This document shows, in pieces, positions 51,592 to 60,633 of a DNA stretch of 64,000 bases. This DNA is from Terriglobus albidus (GTDB lineage Bacteria > Acidobacteriota > Terriglobia > Terriglobales > Acidobacteriaceae), in the NCBI RefSeq assembly GCF_008000815.1, contig NZ_CP042806.1, positions 124,001 through 188,000 on the forward strand, written 5' to 3'. Within the stretch, counting starts at the first letter, position 1; every line of letters starts with the position of its first letter. The position numbers and the translations under genes are program-made. The notes under the pieces were generated by a model. That model saw only the letters and a program-made list of their open reading frames with translations. It was not told the DNA's origin and did no database searches.

Positions 51592-54507
51592 TTAGAAGTT
51601 GAAGCCCATCTGCAGCGTGATGCGGCGTACTGCGTTGGAGGAGCCGCCGGGGCCCATGAAGCCGCCGCCACCGATCGAGTTCGACCGGCCGAATTGCTGC
51701 GAGGTCACCGTACCAACCGGAGCGCCGTAGTTAACCACGTTCAGGAGGTTGTTGGCCTGGATGGCGAAGTTGACGGTGTACTTGTGGCCGGAGCTTGCGC
51801 CGCCGAATGGTCCGCCAGGACCGCCGGGGCCACCCTGACCACGGCCGCCGCCACCACCGCCGCCGCCCGGAGGCGGCATCATTCCGCCCTGCTGCTGACG
51901 GCGCCCGCCGTTAGGACCAGCGGCAGCGCCGGTCTTCTCACCAAAGCCGAAGACCTTGTTCAGACGCAGGTTGAAGTTCAGCGAAGCCGGACCGGTGCAG
52001 TTGTTGATGGGAATCTGGGTGTAGTTTCCGCTCTGCTGAACGCTATACCAGGCGTTTGAGGTCTGCCCGGTCGGCAGAGCAGCAGCAGCGGTGCAGGCTC
52101 CGGCAAGGTTAGCGCTTCCCGCATTAGCCCACGCTGGACGATCGTTATAAACCGAGTCACCGTTCAGGTCTCTGCCGGCAAGGATGTTGTATGGCGTTCC
52201 CGAACTCGCTACCAGGAAGGGGCTGGCAGAGAAGCCGTGTTTGAAGTTAATGTTACCGGCCATGAGCATGCGGTTGCGCACGTCGAACTGAGTGCGACCG
52301 TAGTCGGCTTTCGTGTCCGTCGCGCGTGATGGGATAAAGGTGGCGCCAGAGGCGTTGCCGTTTACGAAGTTCAGCGAGTAGAAGCCGAAGAGAGAGACGA
52401 CATTACTCAGCCGCATGTTGCCATTCACAAATATCTGGTTCTGGTTGAAGACACCGCCAGAATCGTAACGATAGTTGATCATGTTGGTTGCGGTGTTGGC
52501 GAAGGCGCGATTCAGGTACTGGTGCACACCACGCGAGTTCAGGTAGTTCACCGAGATGGAGGCCTTGCCGACCTGCTGGTCGACACCGCCGGCGAACTGC
52601 ATGATGTAGGCCGAGCGGGTATCCCCGATGCTGTAGATCGTATTCTTCCCGGGCGTGCCGCCGCTCCCGGCGCAAGCGTTCGGATTGCTTGGACCGCAAT
52701 TGAGATACCCACCCGGTGCGGCGCTGACCGTTGTGGTCTGAACATTGGTGCCGTTCTGGCGAACAACGTTCATCACCTGCGTAAGATCGAAACGATCATA
52801 GAAGATGCCGTAGCCGATGCGGACAACCGTCTTCGGCGAGCCGTGCTTGTTCGGAACACCCCAGGCAAGCGCAACACGCGGCGCGATGTCGTGATTCGAA
52901 TCGATCTGATTCTGCGTCTCGAAACGCATACCTGCGCTGAGTGTGAGATTGGGACGGATCTTCCAGTCATCTTCCACATAAAGACCAACGTCGGTCACGC
53001 GCGAGGTGACCGACGCCTGGTTAATCGTTGAGACGGCATACTGGTTGACCTGGCCCTTCATGTAGTCCTGGATAGTGGCGTAGGTGAAGGTACCGTTCTG
53101 GTTAGCCGTTGAGTAAGCGCTCTCCTCGGTGGTACGCAGACGCCCGCCAAAACGCACGAAGTGCTTTTGCAGAGCGACGGAGGTATAGTTCTGCAGCTCA
53201 AAGTGAGTATCGGTCACATTGGAGTTACCGCTTGTGGAGCCGCCGATGCTCATACCGCCCGAGACATTCAGGCCGGGAAGATTCGGATTCAGAGCAGTCG
53301 CGGTCGCATTCGAACGCTGCCACTCGAAACGGGTCTCATTCACCACCTTGGGGCTGATGATCTGTGAGTCGCTGATCTGGATGGTATCTTCCTGGCTGGT
53401 GGAGTTCTGTCCGCGCGAGGGCAGCACATAGCTGCCGATATTGTTGTTCTTGTTGTTCCCCTGCTCATGCTCATACCGGAAGGTCAACGTGTTCTTGTCG
53501 GAGAGAGCGAAATCCAGACGCGGGTTGACCTCCCAGCGCTTCTGCGGATGGTTGATGGCGCTACCCGTGTATTCGCCGATCGTACAACCCGCAGCGATTG
53601 ATCCGGGAGCGCAGATCGTCGACGCATCGCTAAAGTTCGTCGCGAAGATCGGTACGCCCTTGGAGATGATGTTGTTGTCCTCGATATCACGGTTGCTGCC
53701 ACTGACATTGAACGATGAGGTCTTGGTCAACGGGCCGCTCAGGCTGCCCAGCAGGAAGAAAGTGTGATAGTCCGGCTGGTTCTGTGCAAACGGGCTGCTC
53801 GTGTTCAGCCACTTCTGATTGCCCTGCACGTTGATGTTGCCGCGGAACTTGTCCGTACCCGGCTTGGTGAGGATCTCAACGCGGCCGAAGCCCAGCTTCT
53901 CATACTGAGCCGAGAAGGGGTTCTGATTGACACGGATCTCACGGATCGACGACTTCGGAGGCAGCGTGCCACCGGTAAAGCCGTCGATGTAGATCTGCCC
54001 GCCGTTCGGTCCAGCCGAAGGTCCGGCCAGAGCCGAGAGTTGGTTCTGCAGCTCGTCCGGATCGTCAGAAAGAGCGTCCAGATCCTTATCCTTGATGACC
54101 GTGGCGCTGGCATTCGAGTCAGAGTCCACGCTGACCTGGTTGGTCTGCGTGGTAACGTTCACCTCGGCATTGGCTTCCGCGATCGCCAGCTTGACGTCCA
54201 GATTGAGCGACTGGCCCGCGGCGACGCGCACACCCTGGCGCACGAATGAACCGAAGCCGGACATTGTCACCGTGATCGAGTAGCTGCCCGCCGGCACGTT
54301 GGAGATGGAGTAGCTGCCATCTCCCTTGCTCTGCGCCGTCAAGGCCTTTCCGTTGGCCGCTGTCGCGGTAATCGTCGCCCCAGGCACCACCGCAGCATCA
54401 GGATCCGTCACGAGACCGCGAATCGTTCCCGTCTGCTGCGCCTGTCCGGCGACACTCGCTGCCAGAACCACCAGCAGCCAGACACACTTCCACCATGAGC
54501 GTTTCAT
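51592..54507 (-). CDS. Oar-like TonB-dependent receptor with glycine-rich insertion
   Basis: The product is 971 residues from MKRSWWKCVWLLVVLAA, with GGGAG five bases before the ATG. After the signal peptide comes a CarboxypepD_reg domain (GTIRGLVTDPDAAVVPGATITA, about 25-100), a plug region (IYIDGFTGGTLPPKSSIREIRVNQNPFSAQY), then a beta-barrel ending in ITLQMGFNF. Near residue 890 a low-complexity loop of Gly, Pro and Met (GGGGGGGGRGQGGPGG) interrupts the barrel, probably an extracellular loop. The ligand is unknown. It follows the DUF5666 gene by 68 bases and is likely co-transcribed. Confidence 0.9.
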   Translation of the reverse strand: MKRSWWKCVWLLVVLAASVAGQAQQTGTIRGLVTDPDAAVVPGATITATAANGKALTAQSKGDGSYSISNVPAGSYSITVTMSGFGSFVRQGVRVAAGQSLNLDVKLAIAEANAEVNVTTQTNQVSVDSDSNASATVIKDKDLDALSDDPDELQNQLSALAGPSAGPNGGQIYIDGFTGGTLPPKSSIREIRVNQNPFSAQYEKLGFGRVEILTKPGTDKFRGNINVQGNQKWLNTSSPFAQNQPDYHTFFLLGSLSGPLTKTSSFNVSGSNRDIEDNNIISKGVPIFATNFSDASTICAPGSIAAGCTIGEYTGSAINHPQKRWEVNPRLDFALSDKNTLTFRYEHEQGNNKNNNIGSYVLPSRGQNSTSQEDTIQISDSQIISPKVVNETRFEWQRSNATATALNPNLPGLNVSGGMSIGGSTSGNSNVTDTHFELQNYTSVALQKHFVRFGGRLRTTEESAYSTANQNGTFTYATIQDYMKGQVNQYAVSTINQASVTSRVTDVGLYVEDDWKIRPNLTLSAGMRFETQNQIDSNHDIAPRVALAWGVPNKHGSPKTVVRIGYGIFYDRFDLTQVMNVVRQNGTNVQTTTVSAAPGGYLNCGPSNPNACAGSGGTPGKNTIYSIGDTRSAYIMQFAGGVDQQVGKASISVNYLNSRGVHQYLNRAFANTATNMINYRYDSGGVFNQNQIFVNGNMRLSNVVSLFGFYSLNFVNGNASGATFIPSRATDTKADYGRTQFDVRNRMLMAGNINFKHGFSASPFLVASSGTPYNILAGRDLNGDSVYNDRPAWANAGSANLAGACTAAAALPTGQTSNAWYSVQQSGNYTQIPINNCTGPASLNFNLRLNKVFGFGEKTGAAAGPNGGRRQQQGGMMPPPGGGGGGGGRGQGGPGGPGGPFGGASSGHKYTVNFAIQANNLLNVVNYGAPVGTVTSQQFGRSNSIGGGGFMGPGGSSNAVRRITLQMGFNF

Positions 54508-54575
54508 CTCAGCTCCCAGGCACGACAAGTGCCACACTCAAAATCCGTTCGTACTGCGTTCGTTTGCTTTTCTAC

Positions 54576-55814
54576 TTACTGCGCGTCCCCGCCTGCTCCG
54601 CCGCCCATGCTCCACGGCGCCAGATTCATGGAACTGGCTCCGTTGGGCGCGGCAAGGATAGGCTCAACTCCGCTCAACATGGTCACCGCCGTGACGGTGT
54701 CCGCATTCGCCGCGCCAGTGCCGACGATCATTAGCGCATCGCCGTTCTTCACCGTTGCCAGCTCACCCGTTGGAAGGCGCGACAGCATGGAAGCCAGGTC
54801 GCCTCGAGGACCACCACCACCCGGACCGCCAAAACCCCGTCCACCACCTGCACCGCCAGGTCCCATACCTCCTGAACCTGCAACAGCACCTTCACCACCG
54901 CCTGCCGGCCGTCCCATACCCTGCGGTGCACCGCCGCCTGAGACTCCACCGCCTTGAGGTGCGCCACCGGGAGCTCCTCCACCGTTAGCACCAGCCGCAC
55001 CATTCGCAGCGCCGCGAGCGCGCGCAGCAAGCATGGCCGCCATCTGCGGTGGCAGAGCACGGAAGTCAGAGTTCGAAGTCACCATGACGGTGACGTTCTT
55101 CTTGCTGGCAAGGTCCTTCAGGACAATCTTGCCGCTGGCGGCATCCACGCTGGTCACCGTGCCGGCCAGGTTACGGAAGGCGCCGCTGACGATCTCGTCG
55201 GCCGCAATCGCGGTGCCGTCTTCGTTCTTCTCGCCACGCACGCGAAGCTGGTCGCCTGGCCTGATGTCGGACAGTGTGCCGGGCTTCGTATCTTCAAACT
55301 TCACCGAATCGGCCGCGTACCGGCGGAAGATAGTCTTCGGCGTTGTCGTGATCTCGACAACCTTCTGGCCCTGCTTAATGGAAATGGAGCCACCGTTCAC
55401 GGCGTTGACAAGACCGCCCGATCCACGGCGAGCCCAATCCGCCTGGGTCGCCGCATTACGCTGGGCGATATCGCCGGACTTCATGAGAACCACGCGAACC
55501 GCCGTAATCGCGGAAGCATCACCAGGACCGCTGGCAAGCACGCGATCCCCGGCAGTGATATCAGAAGCCGTAGCCGGCTGCGCGGTCTTCAGATCAGTGC
55601 TCCCAGGGGCGAGCTGCACCACCTTGGTGGTGTCACCAAGGGTTACGGTAACCGTTGCTCCCTTGTCGGTCGCCACCGTCATCGTCTTTCCATCGACACT
55701 CTTTACGGTCCCGAGAGCCGATGCATTCTGGGCTACAGCACAGGGCGAAACGGTCATCACCACCGCGGTTGCGGTGAACAGGGTCGCCAGAAAGTCTCTC
55801 TTGGTTGCGAACAT
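54576..55814 (-). CDS. Exported DUF5666-like protein with Gly/Pro-rich linker
   Basis: The product is 412 residues from MFATKRDFLATLFTATAVV. After the signal peptide three repeats of a small beta-barrel module appear: ALGTVKSVDGKTMTVATDKG, then GSGGLVNAVNGGSISIKQGQ, and NLAGTVTSVDAASGKIVLKD, each about 70-90 residues. A ~75-residue segment rich in Gly, Ala and Pro follows, then a short C-terminal domain (ELATVKNGDALMIVGTGA). DUF5666 modules are OB-like and often exported; function unknown. Upstream gene of a two-gene operon with the receptor, which shares the glycine-rich composition. Confidence 0.82.
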   Translation of the reverse strand: MFATKRDFLATLFTATAVVMTVSPCAVAQNASALGTVKSVDGKTMTVATDKGATVTVTLGDTTKVVQLAPGSTDLKTAQPATASDITAGDRVLASGPGDASAITAVRVVLMKSGDIAQRNAATQADWARRGSGGLVNAVNGGSISIKQGQKVVEITTTPKTIFRRYAADSVKFEDTKPGTLSDIRPGDQLRVRGEKNEDGTAIAADEIVSGAFRNLAGTVTSVDAASGKIVLKDLASKKNVTVMVTSNSDFRALPPQMAAMLAARARGAANGAAGANGGGAPGGAPQGGGVSGGGAPQGMGRPAGGGEGAVAGSGGMGPGGAGGGRGFGGPGGGGPRGDLASMLSRLPTGELATVKNGDALMIVGTGAANADTVTAVTMLSGVEPILAAPNGASSMNLAPWSMGGGAGGDAQ

Positions 55815-55980
55815 AGCCAAATCCTCGACGGACCACCACACAGAGTCGGCTATCTCGCACAAAAATCCTGCGTGCCGCACTGCAGTTGGGGAGTCTGCAG
55901 GGATTACGGTCGAACCGTCGTCTAAGTTTCATGAAATTTCGGGGGAAATTTACGCTGAAACCTTCCTGGAAAGCGCTCGT

Positions 55981-56093
55981 CTAAAGCGTTTTCTCTGTTG
56001 CTGGGTATCCCGGAAAGAACGTGCAGTGGCGTTTTATTGCAGAAAACGCCCATTAGGATACGAAGGCCCTACACCCACAGGGAAAATGCTCTA
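55981..56093. repeat. Nested palindromic repeat R1, inverted copy; supplies the treZ stop
   Basis: This copy runs in the opposite sense to the others. Its right end GCTCTA includes CTA at 56091-56093, the TAG stop of treZ on the minus strand. The 166 bases between it and the DUF5666 start show no gene. Confidence 0.85.
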
Positions 56094-57836
56094 TTGACGC
56101 CGCAGAACGGCCGTTGCCCCATCGTGTAGCGTCAGTGTACCGCTCTGGAGGGTAGAGGTGCCCGAGCCGAGAATCAGTTCGGTAACGAGTGGCACAGAAA
56201 GCCGTACCTGTTGACAACCCAGGTTCACCGCCACGATGACCACTCCACGGTGCACCATGAGCCATCCCTGTTGTTCATCAAATTCCACGCGGCAGGCGCC
56301 CGGAGCACCGTCCTCAAGCTCCGGCAAAGATCGCCGCAACCGGATCAGTTCCTTGTACCAGGCCAGCATCTGTGCGTGCTCTCCCGCAGCTGTTTCTTCC
56401 CAGCGAAGGCCGCTGCGCTCGTAGCTTGCACGCTCGACGGGATCGGGTACATCTTCCGGCTTCCATCCAAAGGCCGAGAACTCGCGCCGACGGCCTTCGC
56501 TCACCGCGCGTGCCATCCCAGGGTCTTCATGGTCGGCAAAGTAAAGGAAGGGCGTCGACGCAGCCCACTCTTCGCCCTGAAACAACATCGGCACAAATGG
56601 TCCCAGAAGTACCAACGCCGCGGCAGCACGCGCACGGTCCATCCCGGCGACCATCGCAACCCGATCACCCTGGGCACGATTTCCCACCTGATCGTGGTTC
56701 TGGATATAGCCCAGAAAACGATGTCGATCCAGAGTCCCAGCGGGCCGGCCGTGGATGCGGTTGCGATGACGTGAGTAGATGCCATCGTAGACAAAGGTCT
56801 CTTCCAATGCCTTGGCAAGCTTTGCCAGACCGCCAAAGTCTTCGTAGTAACCGCGCGTCTCCTGCGGAGCAACAGCAGTAAACAGCGCATGATGAAAGTC
56901 GTCGCTCCACTGCGCATCGATGCCATAACCGCCTGCTTCGCGCGAAGTCACGACACGGGGATCATTCAGGTCACTCTCAGCAATCAACGTGAGCTGCCGC
57001 CCGATCGCGGAGCTAAGATGTTCGACCTCGGTCGCAAGCTGCTCCAGGAAGTGAATCGCGGAACGGTCCACAAACGCGTGCACGGCATCCAGACGTAGGC
57101 CATCCATGTGGAAATCACGCATCCACATCAGTGCATTGTCGAGGAAGAAGCGCCGTACCTGGTCTGCTCCCCACTCTTCGAAATTCACTGCACCGCCCCA
57201 GGGCGTGTGATGGGTGTCAACCAGATACGGGCCGAATTTACCGGTGTAGTTTCCTACCGGACCGAAGTGGTTATAGACCACATCCAGCAGCACGGCCAGT
57301 CCTTTGCCGTGAGCCGCATCGACGAAGCGCTTCAACGCATCCGGTCCACCATACGGCTGATGCACGGCATACAGCGCTGCACCGTCATATCCCCAGCCAA
57401 AGACACCTGGAAATGCGGCTAACGGCAGCAGCTCCACATGAGTAACGCCCAGCTCGACCAGATAATCGAGCCGCGCAATCGCTGCATCCAGCGTGCCCTC
57501 CGGCGTAAAGGTGCCGATATGCAGCTCATAGATGACGGCGCTTGAAAGTGGCGGCGCCTGGAAGCCTTTATCGGTCCAGGCAAAGGCGGCCTGATCGTAG
57601 ACGCAGGACAGGCCATGGACGCCATCCGGCTGCCATAACGACCGTGGGTCCGGCCATGGCTGATCGTCATCGTCTACGGCAAAGCCATAGCCTGTACCGG
57701 GCCCCGCGTCGGGAGCCTCCAGCCTCCACCAGCCGTGATCGTCCACACTCGCAGGCGGCTGCATCTCGCGAAGTTCGTTGTGCAAATACAGACGGACGCG
57801 AGAGGCGCGCGGCGCCCATACTTCAAATCGATGCAT
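56091..57836 (-). CDS. treZ: Malto-oligosyltrehalose trehalohydrolase
   Basis: The product is 581 residues. N-terminal E-set domain (RFEVWAPRASRVRLYLHN), then a GH13 barrel: YELHIGTFTPEGTLDAAI, DVVYNHFGPVGNY, nucleophile Asp in MDGLRLDAVHAF, acid Glu in LIAESDLNDPR, and IQNHDQVGNRA. It releases trehalose from the maltooligosyl-trehalose made by TreY, whose gene ends three bases upstream. The stop codon lies in repeat R1. Confidence 0.94.
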   Translation of the reverse strand: MHRFEVWAPRASRVRLYLHNELREMQPPASVDDHGWWRLEAPDAGPGTGYGFAVDDDDQPWPDPRSLWQPDGVHGLSCVYDQAAFAWTDKGFQAPPLSSAVIYELHIGTFTPEGTLDAAIARLDYLVELGVTHVELLPLAAFPGVFGWGYDGAALYAVHQPYGGPDALKRFVDAAHGKGLAVLLDVVYNHFGPVGNYTGKFGPYLVDTHHTPWGGAVNFEEWGADQVRRFFLDNALMWMRDFHMDGLRLDAVHAFVDRSAIHFLEQLATEVEHLSSAIGRQLTLIAESDLNDPRVVTSREAGGYGIDAQWSDDFHHALFTAVAPQETRGYYEDFGGLAKLAKALEETFVYDGIYSRHRNRIHGRPAGTLDRHRFLGYIQNHDQVGNRAQGDRVAMVAGMDRARAAAALVLLGPFVPMLFQGEEWAASTPFLYFADHEDPGMARAVSEGRRREFSAFGWKPEDVPDPVERASYERSGLRWEETAAGEHAQMLAWYKELIRLRRSLPELEDGAPGACRVEFDEQQGWLMVHRGVVIVAVNLGCQQVRLSVPLVTELILGSGTSTLQSGTLTLHDGATAVLRRQ

Positions 57837-57839
57837 CTT

Positions 57840-60485
57840 TTACTCCCGCACCAGCAGCGCGACCGGAAAGCGCTGCAGGAAGCTGGCGGTCTTCTGCCGT
57901 CCGCCATGTTCGATCTCGCCGGTCAATACATTCTTCCAGCGGCCTTCGGGGACATCGACCGTGGTGCCTGCCCAGCTATCTCCAAGCTTAATGCGCCAAC
58001 GCGGAGCCAATGTGATGACACTATGATTTCGCAGATACGCGATGATATGCGCCGCCTTCGGCCCCTGCACCTCCAGTGGCGTGTAGGCTGCGGTTGGTCC
58101 GAACCACTCGGGGTGATCCTTTCGCAGCCATAGCAGCTTGTGGATCAGCCACAGCTTGGGCAGGCCTTCTTCGCTGCGTTCCGTCATCTCCTCAGGAGAG
58201 AGTGACTGTACCTCCCGCAGGAGACTGCGGCGGAGATCATAGTCCACCGGACGGCGATTGTCGGGGTCCACCAGCGAGTAGTCCCAGAGCTCTCCGCCCT
58301 GGTAAAGATCGGGCACTCCCGGGGCCGTGTACTTCAGCAATGTCTGTGTCAGCGAGTTCATCCAGCCGGCCTCGCGGACACGTTCCACCATCTGCTCCAG
58401 CTCATTTACGAAAGGCTGGTGCTCGAGAATCCGTTCTATGAAGCGATGCAGTGCATCTTCATATTCACGGTTATTGTTCGTCCATGTGGTGTGCTGTTTG
58501 GCCTCGCGCATGGCCTTGTCCATGTAGGCCGTCAGACGCTTCTTGTCGATCGGCCATGCGCCGATCATCGTCTGATACAGAAAGTACTCCGTGTTGCGAT
58601 CGGGATACCGCTCACCGCGGAACTCAGTATTCATGCGCGACCAGCGATTTAACGCGGCACGCCAACGAGCCGGAATCTCTGTCAGCACAGCCAGGCGCGC
58701 ACGTACATCGTCAGCGCGTTTTGTATCGTGCGTTGAGAGCGTTGTCATCGTTTGCGGATGAGTCTGCTGCATGGTCGCGCAGTAGTTGTGAAACTCCTCC
58801 ACCCCAATGCCGTTATGCGCTGGATCGGCGCCCACTTCATTCAACCCGATCATGCGGTTATAGGTGTAGAAGGCGGTATCTTCCACGCCCTTGGCCATCA
58901 CGGGCGAGGTGAACTGCTGGAAGCGCATGACGAACTCGTTCTCGCGGAAGCCGCGCACCTTCAGCGTAAGCACATCGCCAACAAAGTCGAAGAGACCTGG
59001 ATCAAGATCGGGACGGCGGCGCTTGGCTTGATTGATAGCCTGCCAGAAGCGGTAGCGGTCTTCATCGGTAATGGTGTCGCGATCGGTAGCGACATAGGTG
59101 CGGTAGACCTGGAAACAACTTGCCACCTCACGGATGACGCGGCGGATCTCCGCACGCGTCGTATCGCGGCGATCACGATTGTTCTCGCAGATCTCCACCA
59201 GCAGTGCCGCCAGACGATTGACGTCCGAGCCCAGAGCCTCCTGTGTGACATGATGCTTCTTCTCATGCGCCACATCTTCAAAATCGACAGGTTCGTGTGT
59301 GAAGTCTGAATAGATAGTAGTCATCTCTTCCAGACCGGGGCCATGCGCCAGCAGGCCATTACACACATTCAGAAAGTCATATCCGCTGGTGCCGTGGATG
59401 GGCCATTCCTGCCGTAGCCACTCGCCTGACTCGAGGATCTTCTCGCCGATGATCCACGCATCGGGAGCCTGTTCGCGCAGACGCCGAAAGTATCCCTCGG
59501 GATCGCGCAGGCCGTCGGGGTGATCGACACGCACACCGTCGAGCGCACCCTCTCTCAGCCACTGCAGAATCAGCCCATGGGTCTCTTCGAAGACGTGTTC
59601 ACGTTCGACACGCAGACCGATGAGTGTATTCACATCGAAGAAGCGTCGGTAGCCAAGCTCCTGGTCAGCCGTACGCCAGTAAGCAAGGCGATAGTTCTGC
59701 TGGTTCAGCAGATCATCCAAAGCATCGATGTTGTTATTCATATCCGCCACAGCCTGATCGATAGAGCGGCAGATATTGCCGTCTTCAGCGCACAGACGTT
59801 CCAGCAAAGCGTAGATGACGGTCTTGTCGCGGTGGCGGTTGACGGCGACACTGCGGTCCGTCGCCTCCGGCGCAGGCAGGCGGGCAAACGAGTCGGCGAT
59901 AAAGCTCAGGGTATCGCTACGCGCATACTCCCCGGCACGCAGCAACAGGCCGTAAAGCGAGCGCGGCGCCACGGGAAACTCGTTCTTGATGTAGAGCACG
60001 ACGAAGCCCGCACCGCGGCGTGCGACTTGAATCTGGCGATCGGCGAGCACCTTGCCGTACTGGTCGCCAAGGATCGGTACCAGCACCTTGTTCTGCAGCT
60101 TGGCCTCGTCCGGATGCCAGTTAATGTCGAACCACGTCGAGAAGCGCGACGCCGGTCCGTTTTCCAGCACGTCCCACCAGAGCCGGTTTTCCGGTCCAAG
60201 CGCCATGTGGTTCGGCACGATGTCAAGGATCTGCCCGAGACCGAGTTCGCCCAGGCGCCAGCGCAGGCGCCCGTGGCCCTCGATACCTCCGAGCTCCTCG
60301 TTCACCTTCTGGTGATCAACAACGTCGTAGCCGTGCATGGACCCGGGAGCAGCCTGCAGATACGGCGAACAGTAAATGTGCGTGATACCTAAATCGTGCA
60401 GGTAGTCCGCGATGGCGGACGCGTGGTCAAAGTCGAAGCCTGCATGCAACTGCAGACGATAAGTGGACGTGGGGATGCGGGCCAT
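57840..60485 (-). CDS. treY: Malto-oligosyltrehalose synthase
   Basis: The product is 881 residues. TYRLQLHAGFDFDHASAIADYLHDLGITHIYCSPYLQA, DIVPNHMAL, GVRVDHPDGLRDPEGYF, IIGEKILESGEWL and LSTHDTKRADDVRARL are the TreY signatures. It isomerises the reducing-end glucose of glycogen-type oligosaccharides to a trehalose linkage. It is the promoter-proximal gene of treYZ. Trehalose protects against desiccation and osmotic stress. Confidence 0.95.
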   Translation of the reverse strand: MARIPTSTYRLQLHAGFDFDHASAIADYLHDLGITHIYCSPYLQAAPGSMHGYDVVDHQKVNEELGGIEGHGRLRWRLGELGLGQILDIVPNHMALGPENRLWWDVLENGPASRFSTWFDINWHPDEAKLQNKVLVPILGDQYGKVLADRQIQVARRGAGFVVLYIKNEFPVAPRSLYGLLLRAGEYARSDTLSFIADSFARLPAPEATDRSVAVNRHRDKTVIYALLERLCAEDGNICRSIDQAVADMNNNIDALDDLLNQQNYRLAYWRTADQELGYRRFFDVNTLIGLRVEREHVFEETHGLILQWLREGALDGVRVDHPDGLRDPEGYFRRLREQAPDAWIIGEKILESGEWLRQEWPIHGTSGYDFLNVCNGLLAHGPGLEEMTTIYSDFTHEPVDFEDVAHEKKHHVTQEALGSDVNRLAALLVEICENNRDRRDTTRAEIRRVIREVASCFQVYRTYVATDRDTITDEDRYRFWQAINQAKRRRPDLDPGLFDFVGDVLTLKVRGFRENEFVMRFQQFTSPVMAKGVEDTAFYTYNRMIGLNEVGADPAHNGIGVEEFHNYCATMQQTHPQTMTTLSTHDTKRADDVRARLAVLTEIPARWRAALNRWSRMNTEFRGERYPDRNTEYFLYQTMIGAWPIDKKRLTAYMDKAMREAKQHTTWTNNNREYEDALHRFIERILEHQPFVNELEQMVERVREAGWMNSLTQTLLKYTAPGVPDLYQGGELWDYSLVDPDNRRPVDYDLRRSLLREVQSLSPEEMTERSEEGLPKLWLIHKLLWLRKDHPEWFGPTAAYTPLEVQGPKAAHIIAYLRNHSVITLAPRWRIKLGDSWAGTTVDVPEGRWKNVLTGEIEHGGRQKTASFLQRFPVALLVRE

Positions 60486-60633
60486 TCTTCTCTACTTTCC
60501 GTGATGGCATGTCTCGGTCCTTGGGACACACTAAGGTCTGCACCTTAAGAAGCGAATTTCGCCGACGGGGTTGGATGGCTGACGCAGGAGACTAAACGGT
60601 AGAAAACAAGCGCTGCTTTCGTGGCATGTGACG
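60486..60633. other. 148-base gap between treY and the exporter
   Basis: No repeat or gene is recognised. It must hold the treYZ promoter or the exporter's 3' end, but no clear motif is visible. Confidence 0.4.

Noticed and set aside
59520-60392. 290-codon plus-strand frame
   Set aside because: Antisense to treY, which is intact.
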